Below are positions 1 through 6,053 of a stretch of 20,603 nucleotides of DNA, piece after piece. Source of the stretch: a virus. The notes beneath the pieces were generated by a model. The model made no database searches and was not told where the DNA came from. It saw only the letters and a list, made by a program, of their open reading frames with translations. Positions within the stretch are counted from its first letter, which is position 1, and every line of letters begins with the position of its first letter. The DNA is taken from the IMG/VR virus record IMGVR_UViG_3300023548_000007, positions 1 through 20,603 of that record. One strand, 5' to 3'. A program made the translations under genes and the position numbers.

Positions 1-84
1 TATTTCAAGATTGCACAAGAGCGGATCAACGATCTGCTCGGGGGGTTGGAAAATGGGCATGGATTCAACGATGGGAAGACGTGA
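1..84 (+). CDS. 3' end of an unidentified gene (partial, 5' end outside window)
   Basis: Frame 1 is open from the first base to a TGA at 82-84. It encodes a 27-residue tail beginning YFKIAQERINDLLGG and ending NDGKT. The residue mix (amphipathic helix, then Gly/Asn-rich end) is compatible with a real C-terminus, and the same-strand neighbours are tightly packed. The length is too short for any family assignment. It could also be a chance open frame. Confidence 0.4.
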   Translation, partial: YFKIAQERINDLLGGLENGHGFNDGKT

Positions 85-87
85 CAG

Positions 88-171
88 ATGGTGGAGAATG
101 TCGCGTTGGAAAATCTGGAGGGCTCGATAGCAGCCGTCGTTCAGGCGGTTGATGTTCGATCCCACGGATGA
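88..171 (+). CDS. possible 27-aa small protein
   Basis: ATG at 88 starts 4 nt after the preceding stop, with a GGAAG at 73-77 about 10 nt upstream as a possible ribosome binding site. The product starts MVENVALENLEGSIAAVVQA and has an amphipathic helical character. Placement in a packed + strand array is the main support. There is no recognisable domain, and it overlaps the next small ORF by 20 nt, so one of the two may be spurious. Confidence 0.28.
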   Translation: MVENVALENLEGSIAAVVQAVDVRSHG

Positions 172-244
172 GTTGACTGTGGTCAATGGCGTTCCGGTAA
201 GAATCTACAGGCAACGATGGGAGGTCGATAATAATGAGCGGTGA
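152..244 (+). CDS. possible 30-aa small protein overlapping the resolvase start
   Basis: ATG at 152 opens a 30-residue frame (MFDPTDELTVVNGVPVRIYR, then a charged end) that overruns the resolvase start by 11 nt, an overlap usual in this operon. The alternating hydrophobic/charged pattern looks like a small beta-strand protein. The Shine-Dalgarno (GGCGG about 3 nt before the ATG) is poor. Function unknown; it may be a chance ORF. Confidence 0.33.
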   Translation: MFDPTDELTVVNGVPVRIYRQRWEVDNNER

Positions 245-734
245 AAAGATTCTGGGGTGCGACCCTTCGTTGACGATGACCGGATTATCGGTGATTAAGT
301 TCCACGTGGAACAGCCGCCGGAATTGGTACATGCGCGGGCGATTGATGCTCTGGTGGCGTTCGGCGATTTTAGATTGAGGATGATCGCCGAGATATTCGA
401 GGCTACAGTTCTCAAGTACGGTATTGAAATAGTTGGGATTGAAGAAAACTACCTGCACAAAGGCAGGTCAGTTCATACCGCCTTGAGGCATCGAGAAGTG
501 ATCGGGGTTCTTGTCGAGCGCGGGATCGCCTTGAAGTGCGATATCAGGCGGGTATCACCGTCTGAAGCAAAAAAGGCCATGACCGGAAATGGGCAGGCAA
601 AAAAGACCGAAGTTCTGCGGTGCTTTAATGGGATGTTCGGCGAGCGGCACGGAACGGTGGCATGGAAAAAGGCTGTTGCAGATGCAGCGGCGGTCGCTTT
701 CGCAACTACGACGGGGCGACCGGCGGCAGATTGA
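234..734 (+). CDS. RuvC-like Holliday junction resolvase (crossover junction endonuclease)
   Basis: The 166-aa product has the RuvC/RNase H-fold pattern. The first strand is ILGCDPSLTMTG (Asp10). The second acidic motif is IVGIEENYLHKG (Glu70, with Glu71 adjacent). The RuvC-type linker is VSPSEAKKAMTGNGQAKKTEV (residues 107-127). The final helix is AVADAAAVAFA (Asp150). In the family, the acids bind two Mg ions that cut four-way junctions symmetrically. In phages this enzyme resolves recombination intermediates or debranches DNA before packaging, which fits its place just ahead of the terminase genes. Escherichia coli RuvC has two Asp residues three apart in the last helix; here only one is seen, the partner position being Ala. 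Length matches RuvC (about 170 aa). The start is supported by GGGAGG at 219-224, 9 nt before the ATG. Confidence 0.85.
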   Translation: MSGEKILGCDPSLTMTGLSVIKFHVEQPPELVHARAIDALVAFGDFRLRMIAEIFEATVLKYGIEIVGIEENYLHKGRSVHTALRHREVIGVLVERGIALKCDIRRVSPSEAKKAMTGNGQAKKTEVLRCFNGMFGERHGTVAWKKAVADAAAVAFATTTGRPAAD

Positions 735-741
735 CACGAGT

Positions 742-750
742 GGAGGTGAT
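742..750 (+). promoter_or_regulatory. near-perfect Shine-Dalgarno of the zinc/HTH gene
   Basis: GGAGGTGAT, a full anti-16S match, sits just before the ATG at 753. With the two bases in front it gives GTGGAGGT (740-747), which is exactly complementary to loop bases 1439-1446 of the candidate small RNA downstream. Confidence 0.75.
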
Positions 751-752
751 AA

Positions 753-1355
753 ATGGAGGCGTTGAAGAAAAGAGTTTGCTATCGTTGCTGGAAAAAAAAG
801 TTCATCGGCGAGTTTCATGTCCTCGCTAATGGGCAGTACAGCTTAGCGTGCGAAGTTTGCTGGGCGGCAACGGCAAAGAAAATAGACGATGATGCCGAGT
901 CAGAGTTTATCATGCAGTGGTATCATCAGTTGATGGAAGCAGGACGCGAGGGCAGATTGCACCCGGCCTATTGCAGAGTCTTTGGCGTTGAGGCCGGACG
1001 GCACATCTGCGAGAAATGCGGCATGAGGCATTACACGGAACACGATGCGCGGATCTGTTGCTCGGAGCTGGGATGGGCGAGCGACAAGAAGAAATCGAAG
1101 CCTGAGTCAGTAGTAGGGGCCAGAGTGATCAATGGGCAGGCGTTGGCCGGGGCGATTCATGGGTTGAAAATCGAACGTGGCCACGACAACATCACGGACC
1201 TTGCGCGGGATATCGGGATAAACAAGGAGACTTTCAGAAAGATAGCGAAAGGGAAACCTGCCTATCTTTACCGCGCTACATATGCGAGCCTGATCCGGTT
1301 CTTTCCTCGCGGGATTCCTGGGGTGCAGGGGCCGCCGGTCGATTCATTACTCTGA
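753..1355 (+). CDS. zinc-ribbon plus helix-turn-helix protein, candidate phage regulator
   Basis: The 200-aa product starts with a classic CxxC-x20-CxxC zinc ribbon (Cys9/Cys12 and Cys33/Cys36). A second metal-site candidate follows at residues 84-103 (Cys86, Cys89, His93, His97, Cys102, Cys103). After a basic linker (112-117), residues 146-184 resemble a helix-turn-helix: NITDLARDIGINKETFRKIA, with the TDLARDIGI helix, a turn at Gly/Asn and a recognition-like NKETFRKIAKG. The domains suggest nucleic-acid binding, and it is the last gene before a strong promoter with an operator-like repeat. Control of late expression is therefore a reasonable inference but not shown. The start is fixed by GGAGGTGAT at 742-750. 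Alternatives are a homing-type or replication-associated zinc protein. No named family is recognised. Confidence 0.7.
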   Translation: MEALKKRVCYRCWKKKFIGEFHVLANGQYSLACEVCWAATAKKIDDDAESEFIMQWYHQLMEAGREGRLHPAYCRVFGVEAGRHICEKCGMRHYTEHDARICCSELGWASDKKKSKPESVVGARVINGQALAGAIHGLKIERGHDNITDLARDIGINKETFRKIAKGKPAYLYRATYASLIRFFPRGIPGVQGPPVDSLL

Positions 1356-1365
1356 CCAAGGGTGG

Positions 1366-1393
1366 TTGACAGGATTAGCGATCCTGCTATAAT
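1366..1393 (+). promoter_or_regulatory. consensus sigma70-type promoter with extended -10
   Basis: TTGACA (1366-1371) and TATAAT (1388-1393) both match the sigma70 consensus at all six positions, separated by 16 bp. A TGC directly before the -10 makes an extended -10 element. Transcription would start near 1399-1401, exactly where the first RNA hairpin begins. It lies just 3' of the zinc/HTH gene, upstream of the packaging operon. No other promoter of this quality was seen in the window. Confidence 0.85.
1370..1386. promoter_or_regulatory. operator-like inverted repeat inside the promoter spacer
   Basis: CAGGAT (1370-1375) and ATCCTG (1381-1386) are perfect inverted copies around a 5-bp centre, TAGCG. 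The repeat fills the gap between -35 and -10, so a bound dimeric repressor would block RNA polymerase. The upstream HTH protein is a candidate binder by position only. Confidence 0.45.
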
Positions 1394-1399
1394 CCCCGG

Positions 1400-1497
1400 T
1401 GCCGGGTTTGTGTGCCTCCTGTCCCCCGGCGTGGCCCAACCTCCACCTATTCCTAAGGGCCAGTGGCGGGCCGCTTCACCAAGTGGCCCGCTGTTTT
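1400..1497 (+). ncRNA. candidate small RNA or late-operon leader (about 98 nt, three hairpins)
   Basis: The transcript from the 1366-1393 promoter would fold into three consecutive hairpins with only 2-4 nt between them. Hairpin 1 pairs GCCGGG (1401-1406) with CCCGGC (1425-1430) around an 18-nt loop containing GCCTCCTG. Hairpin 2 pairs GGCCC (1433-1437) with GGGCC (1457-1461) around a 19-nt loop containing ACCTCCACC. Hairpin 3 is the terminator at 1466-1491. Both large loops display CCTCC, the anti-Shine-Dalgarno sequence, so binding to ribosome binding sites of phage or host mRNAs is plausible. Loop 2 is perfectly complementary over 8 nt to the site at 740-747. An alternative reading is a lambda pR'-tR'-like leader whose terminator must be overridden for late expression. 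No known RNA family is recognised. Confidence 0.6.
1466..1497 (+). terminator. strong intrinsic terminator
   Basis: Bases 1466-1476 pair with 1481-1491 (ten Watson-Crick pairs and one G-U) around a 4-nt CACC loop. The sequence TGTTTT follows at once, and further wobble pairs can extend the base. It lies about 100 nt after the promoter and ahead of the terminase genes, so late genes would need read-through, antitermination or another promoter. Confidence 0.8.
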
Positions 1498-1575
1498 ATA
1501 AGGTTAAGATATCGAAGAAACTCTCAGTGGTTTGAGGAAGATCGGTTCAAGTTTGCCGGGCTACTTGATGAGGTG

Positions 1576-1857
1576 ATGCAGGCCATCCCGGATGCCGACC
1601 TGTCGGACTTCATGCCGGAGGATCAAGACGATCTCGAGTCCCCTGTATCCCTCGCTTCCGGCGACTGGGGGGGTCCGGAAATCAACGAGAATCCGAAACT
1701 CGAAGGCCACAAGATTGTCGCCACCCTCGCCGATGATGATTTCGAGGCGTGGGAGAACTGGAAGGAGGCGGTCAAGGACGCGACCGGCGATGATTCCAAC
1801 GAAGAAGCCTTGCGGCCGCTGCTATACTACTGCCGGGATATTCAGCCAGGAGAGTGA
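1576..1857 (+). CDS. small acidic protein of unknown function, start uncertain
   Basis: The open frame ending at 1857 carries a very acidic product. Residues after the ATG at 1576 read MQAIPDADLSDFMPEDQDDL, followed by a helical half (EAWENWKEAVKDA) and a C-terminus LLYYCRDIQPGE, 93 aa in total. Neither GTG 1573 nor ATG 1576 has a properly spaced Shine-Dalgarno. The frame also looks coding upstream, with FEEDRFKFAGLLDEV encoded at 1531-1575. That suggests the real start lies near 1509, in another frame. The farthest upstream GTG (1399) would sit on the predicted transcription start and run through the terminator, so it is unlikely. It lies directly before the small terminase with a 6-nt gap. 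No domain is recognised. Confidence 0.5.
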   Translation: MQAIPDADLSDFMPEDQDDLESPVSLASGDWGGPEINENPKLEGHKIVATLADDDFEAWENWKEAVKDATGDDSNEEALRPLLYYCRDIQPGE

Positions 1858-1863
1858 CAGACG

Positions 1864-2412
1864 ATGACAAAGAAGATATACGAAGATGATCCCTTGGCGC
1901 GGGTATCGAAGGCCAGACTTGAACGGCTGCGGGCCGTTGAAGAACTGTACCTCAACGGATACAAGGCACGGGAAATCTATAACTTGCTGTCCTCGCGGGA
2001 GCGCGGAACCTACGATGTGACATATGGGACCATCCGCAACGATATTGTCATGGTCCGGAAACTGTGGGGGCATGACATACAGAATGGCGGCCTGGAGGGC
2101 CGGGAACGATACCTCGCGTCGCTCAAGGCGATGCGGCGCAAGGTGATGACCGGATGGCTGGAGGAAGGTCCGGACGGCCGGAAGCGGCGCGCTGGCCGGG
2201 ACTACAGGCTGGCCCACCAGATCGACAAAGAGATCGCACGGATCGAAGGCGTCGAGATTGCCAGCGATACGCACAAGATCCACTTGGATATCACGGCAGC
2301 GCGGTCGTTCATGGACAAGGTGATGGAGGCGATCTTCGAGGAGATCGACGATCCAGAACTCCAAGCCCGGATCGTTGCCAAACTGGAAGCGTCGGGGGCG
2401 GGCGGTGAATGA
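1864..2412 (+). CDS. terS: terminase small subunit-like DNA-binding protein
   Basis: This 182-aa charged protein has an N-terminal helix-turn-helix candidate (residues 20-66: AVEELYLNGYKAREIYNLL, then a recognition-type segment YDVTYGTIRNDI). The rest is a basic, mainly helical body. It ends in an amphipathic helix region (FMDKVMEAIFEEIDDPELQA). Small terminases recognise the packaging site and form a ring that loads the large subunit. The call rests on this HTH-plus-helices layout, on size, and on the ATGA overlap with the large terminase at 2409. Sequence similarity to a named family is not obvious, so the role is inferred mainly from synteny. AGGAGAG at 1848-1854 serves as the ribosome binding site. 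Confidence 0.7.
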   Translation: MTKKIYEDDPLARVSKARLERLRAVEELYLNGYKAREIYNLLSSRERGTYDVTYGTIRNDIVMVRKLWGHDIQNGGLEGRERYLASLKAMRRKVMTGWLEEGPDGRKRRAGRDYRLAHQIDKEIARIEGVEIASDTHKIHLDITAARSFMDKVMEAIFEEIDDPELQARIVAKLEASGAGGE

Positions 2413-3950
2413 CGAACCTTTTTGCGGAGTATGCACGGGCCGCGCGGAAGGCCGCACAAGAGGTCCAGGCGAGGAAGTATCAAGATGAGATCGAGCGGTG
2501 CCGGAGGGACCGCAATTTTTTCTGTGAATGGTGCTTTCAGGATCACGCGACGGGGCGGCAGATAACGCAGGCCAGACACCACCGGGATTGGCAGTCCCTC
2601 ACCAGCAAGAACCGCCGGCTGGTCGTGTGGTACCCGATTGAACACGGCAAGACCACCCAGGCAAAGATGGCCCTGTGTTGGTTGTTGGGGACCCATCCTG
2701 ATAGGCAGTACGCGTACATCTCCAGCAAACAGAATCAGGCCAACAAGATGATCGCCGCAGTCAAGCGAGAGATCGAGACGAATCATCGACTGCGGCTGGT
2801 ATTCCCCGACCTGAAGCCCCAGATGAGCGCGTTATCGAAGTCGCTGGAAGAATGGGGCAATACGAGAATCAGGGTTCACGGATGCCCGCCGGGCTCCCGT
2901 GATCCTTCACTCGCTGCCTACGGGCTCGACGGACAGATCCTAGGCTCCCGTCTGCACGGCGCGATCCTCGACAACATCCTCGACAAGAAGAACACACGGA
3001 GCCGGGCGTTGCGGGAGTGGGTTCTCGAAGTGATCGAGGATGAGATCATCGGGCGAATCATGGAGGGCGGGTTTATCTGGGTTCTCGACACGGCCTGGTT
3101 TGAGGATGACGCCCTGCATCAACTGGCCAACAAGCCGGGGTGGACCGCAGTTAAGCACGACGCAGAAACGCCGTTGGTTGAAGGCGCGGAAACATTGTGG
3201 CCCGAACAATGGCCGAAGGAGCGGTTGATGCGTCGGAAGAAGGAACTCGGCGCAACGGCTTTCGATCGGCAGTTCAGAAACCGACCGCTGGGGGAATCCA
3301 TGAACTTTTTCAGGAAGGAATACTGGGGCCGCTCATATGGGCGGTGTCCGTGGTTGGAGGCATGGCCAGATGGCTTCGATCCGCAAGTAGAGGTTCGTAC
3401 CGGCGTTGATCTTGCGACCAGAAAGGGTGAGACGAACGATTTGACGGTCATGACGACTGTGATTGCTCGCGGTGTCAGGCGACAGGTGGTGAATATCCGT
3501 GCTGAACGGATGGTCGCGACGGAGATCCTGCGTGCGATGATTGAGATATACCGGGCCTTGCATCGACCTGTTAATTTGGGAGGCGGGAATGCCCGGTTCG
3601 TGGTCGAGGACAATGCCGCTCAGGTTTATATCGTCCAGCTTCTGCAAGATGCCGGGACGCTCCAAAGTTTGGGGATGACGCTCGATGAGGCGACAGATAT
3701 CAGGGTGGTCGGTAGGACCACGACAGCAAAGCGGCGGGATCTTGAACTCGGTATCCCTGCGATCGCGTCCGGTATGGAAATGGACAGGTGGGACTTCCCG
3801 GCGCATCCTGAGGTGCGGGCCTTGTGGGATGAGATGAAAGTCTGGTCTCCAGATATAGATCACTACGGCGATAGGCTCATGTCCCTTTGGTTCGCGGCGG
3901 CAGACTTGCAAGAGACCGGCGGCGGTTGGTCGGTAATGATCGCCGAATAG
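2409..3950 (+). CDS. terL: terminase large subunit (packaging ATPase and nuclease)
   Basis: The 513-aa product has the two TerL domains. In the ATPase, the Walker A-like motif is YPIEHGKTTQ (residues 75-84, Lys81 and Thr82) and the Walker B-like strand is AILDNILD (185-192). A coupling-type motif WVLDTAW sits at 224-230. In the RNase H-fold nuclease, the metal-binding acids are in VDLATRKGETND (Asp334), FVVEDN (Glu400/Asp401) and DHYGDRLMS (Asp484/Asp488). The protein powers DNA entry through the portal and cuts the concatemer. Length is typical (450-600 aa). The Walker A is unusual in having Glu-His before Gly-Lys-Thr, and the Walker B ends in Asp with Asn at the preceding DD position. The start is coupled to the small terminase by an ATGA overlap; the portal follows 9 nt after the stop. 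Confidence 0.93.
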   Translation: MTNLFAEYARAARKAAQEVQARKYQDEIERCRRDRNFFCEWCFQDHATGRQITQARHHRDWQSLTSKNRRLVVWYPIEHGKTTQAKMALCWLLGTHPDRQYAYISSKQNQANKMIAAVKREIETNHRLRLVFPDLKPQMSALSKSLEEWGNTRIRVHGCPPGSRDPSLAAYGLDGQILGSRLHGAILDNILDKKNTRSRALREWVLEVIEDEIIGRIMEGGFIWVLDTAWFEDDALHQLANKPGWTAVKHDAETPLVEGAETLWPEQWPKERLMRRKKELGATAFDRQFRNRPLGESMNFFRKEYWGRSYGRCPWLEAWPDGFDPQVEVRTGVDLATRKGETNDLTVMTTVIARGVRRQVVNIRAERMVATEILRAMIEIYRALHRPVNLGGGNARFVVEDNAAQVYIVQLLQDAGTLQSLGMTLDEATDIRVVGRTTTAKRRDLELGIPAIASGMEMDRWDFPAHPEVRALWDEMKVWSPDIDHYGDRLMSLWFAAADLQETGGGWSVMIAE

Positions 3951-3959
3951 GGAGGAAGG

Positions 3960-6053
3960 ATGCTTGATCGTTTGAGGTATCGAATCGGGTCTGCGATCAT
4001 CGGGAAGGCGGCGACCACCTTTGGGCTCGCAAGTATCGGGCTTAGCAAGAACACGGGCGCGGCATTCGGGACAGGAATTGAATCGGCCTACTCTAACTCC
4101 TGGGTGGCCTATTCTTGTATTCGCAGGATCGCGCAGGACATCGCCGGACTGCCTACTGTGGTCAGGTCCGATCCTGTTGACCCTGAATCCGTCGTGTCGG
4201 ATTCTCATCCCTTGGTTCAGCTCATCAACAACCCTAACGACCTATTCAGCAAAAACGAGTTCATCCAGTGGATTGTGACCATGCTGAACTTGCGCGGCTC
4301 GTTCTTCATTGTTCTGAACGACCCATTACAACCAACCGAGCTTGTTCAGTACACGGACCCGCTGTATTGGCGGCCGGTGAAAGAAGGAAAGGATCTGGTC
4401 GGTTGGGAGTATCGGTATGCCTCCGATCATATCGTGGCGACCACCTTCGATGTGGTCAATCATCGGCTTATTAATCCTTCCGATCCCCTGACCGGACAAT
4501 CGCCGCTACAGGCGGCAGCGACGGCATATCAGATCGACATGGGGGCAAGTACCCTGCAGGCGGACATTGTTGCCCGTGGTGGCGAGCGGACGATCATGTA
4601 TGAAAGTTCCCAGCATCTTACAGACCCGCAACAGGCGCAGGCGTTGGCCGTTCTCCGTGGACGCCGGGCACAGAACAAGGTCGGCAAGGATGTAATCCTG
4701 CCGCCTGGGTTGAAACCTGTATCGCCCGATTTCCTGGAGGAGGACAAGAAGATCCTCGAAAGTCAGAAGATGCAGCCCGACAAGATTTGCGCCGTGTATG
4801 GCCTCGCCAAGTCCCTGCTCGGGCTGGAGGACATCGACAAGTACGCGACGTTCCTTGGCCGTGAACGGGTCTATTGGAGGAATACGATCCTTCCGATGAT
4901 CCGAGGAATCGAGTCATCCTTCGACAAGATTTTCGCCAACACGGTATCCGGTTCTTTTGCCGGGTTCATCCGGTTCGACCTGTCTAACGTCGAGGCGTTG
5001 CGGGAGGACACGGAGACACGGTTCAAGATCGCCGGGCAGGCCCACAAGGACGGTGTGCCCTGGACGGAATTGAATCGCCGCTTTGCTCTGGGTTTGGACA
5101 TGGATGCAATTCCCGGCGGTGATGCGGTGCTGGTCAACAGCACACTCGCGCCCATCGAGGAAGTTATCAGAGAATGGAAGAACCCTGCCGTTGAGCGGGC
5201 GGCAGGTGAGGCCGAACGCAAGGATGCGATGGCGAGCCCCGCCGATCAACTGACGAAGGCCGAATTAACCAACGAGTTAATCATTAGGCGAGCCACCGAC
5301 CCGCGCAATCTCATCCGGCGGCAGTTGAGGATACTGCGGCTTGAGAAACAGATGCGGACCGAGTGGAAGAAGTTGATCGGCGGGGCGATGAAGAAGGCCG
5401 AACGGCGGGCGGGGGATCTTGACTACCTGCGGAAACTGAAGAAAGAGACGGTCCCGAAGATGGCCGACCTCGCGGGTGAGTTCCATGTCAAGGCGGCAGA
5501 GATCGGGGCCTTGTCGATCGTGGAATTGATCGAGGGCAAGATCGCCGACCAGGATGAGGCGATGTTCCAGAAGGCGAAGTCCCTCCGGCCGGAGATTCGG
5601 GACTGGCTGAAAGATCGGCGCGGGCTAGTAACCGAGATGGGCGAAGCCCTTTTCAATGACGTTCTGGACAATGTGCAACGGGTGATCGACGCAGACGGAG
5701 GGCAGACTGATCTCCTGGAGACGATCCGGGGCCGGTTCCATTCTGGCAACGGCGGGATTAACAAAGCGGTGACGGTGGCTCGGACGGAGATCGGGAGCGC
5801 GGTCAATAATGCTCGGTTCGTGGAGATGAAGGCGCAAGGCTTTGAGCAGCATCAATGGCTGACGGCGGCTGATGAGCTTGTCAGGGGCGGCGGTGATGAT
5901 GAGTTCGACCATGCCTCTTGCGACGGGCAGGTCAGGAAGATCGGTCAGAAGTTTTCTTGCGGGTTGGAGTTCCCGATGGAGCCGGGCGGTGCACCGGGTA
6001 ACGTCATCAACTGCCGGTGCGAGACGATTCCGTTTGTGAAAGGTGGTCGATAA
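3960..6053 (+). CDS. portal protein fused to a C-terminal MuF-like domain
   Basis: The 697-aa product starts with an HK97-type portal (about 1-405). Supporting segments are SNSWVAYSCIRRIAQDIAGL (46-65), NLRGSFFIVLN (110-120), PLTGQSPLQAA (176-186) and PDKICAVYGLAKSLLG (273-288). A charged helical linker follows (about 410-585). The C-terminus (about 590-692) has the Mu gpF/SPP1 gp7 pattern: ARTEIGSAVNNARF (607-620), a DEFDHASCDGQV segment (647-658), EPGGAPGNVINCRC (674-687) and a terminal strand. The portal is the dodecameric DNA channel at one capsid vertex. MuF proteins are minor head proteins made as separate genes in many phages; the fusion would place one copy on every portal subunit. 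Cys654, Cys667, Cys685 and Cys687 may bind metal. GGAGG at 3951-3955 precedes the ATG. Confidence 0.92.
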   Translation: MLDRLRYRIGSAIIGKAATTFGLASIGLSKNTGAAFGTGIESAYSNSWVAYSCIRRIAQDIAGLPTVVRSDPVDPESVVSDSHPLVQLINNPNDLFSKNEFIQWIVTMLNLRGSFFIVLNDPLQPTELVQYTDPLYWRPVKEGKDLVGWEYRYASDHIVATTFDVVNHRLINPSDPLTGQSPLQAAATAYQIDMGASTLQADIVARGGERTIMYESSQHLTDPQQAQALAVLRGRRAQNKVGKDVILPPGLKPVSPDFLEEDKKILESQKMQPDKICAVYGLAKSLLGLEDIDKYATFLGRERVYWRNTILPMIRGIESSFDKIFANTVSGSFAGFIRFDLSNVEALREDTETRFKIAGQAHKDGVPWTELNRRFALGLDMDAIPGGDAVLVNSTLAPIEEVIREWKNPAVERAAGEAERKDAMASPADQLTKAELTNELIIRRATDPRNLIRRQLRILRLEKQMRTEWKKLIGGAMKKAERRAGDLDYLRKLKKETVPKMADLAGEFHVKAAEIGALSIVELIEGKIADQDEAMFQKAKSLRPEIRDWLKDRRGLVTEMGEALFNDVLDNVQRVIDADGGQTDLLETIRGRFHSGNGGINKAVTVARTEIGSAVNNARFVEMKAQGFEQHQWLTAADELVRGGGDDEFDHASCDGQVRKIGQKFSCGLEFPMEPGGAPGNVINCRCETIPFVKGGR

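Noticed and set aside
731-760. TTGACA at 731-736 as another promoter
   Set aside because: No -10-like element at the right distance; the spacing falls in the SD and start of the zinc/HTH gene.
1395-1406. CCCG/CGGG hairpin overlapping the transcription start
   Set aside because: Its 5' arm lies upstream of the predicted first base, so it would not be in the RNA; the 1401-1430 stem is the better alternative.
1399-1575. GTG at 1399 as the start of the acidic gene
   Set aside because: It would sit at the predicted transcription start without a ribosome binding site and translate through the terminator hairpin; the encoded Cys/Pro/Arg-rich peptide does not look natural.
1592-1867. Alternative-frame ORF over the acidic gene
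   Set aside because: Arg/Ser/Pro-rich shadow; the frame ending at 1857 has the natural-looking acidic sequence.
3333-4208. 291-codon minus-strand open frame
   Set aside because: It covers the junction of the large terminase and portal genes, both strongly supported on the plus strand, and has Pro/Arg/His-rich composition.
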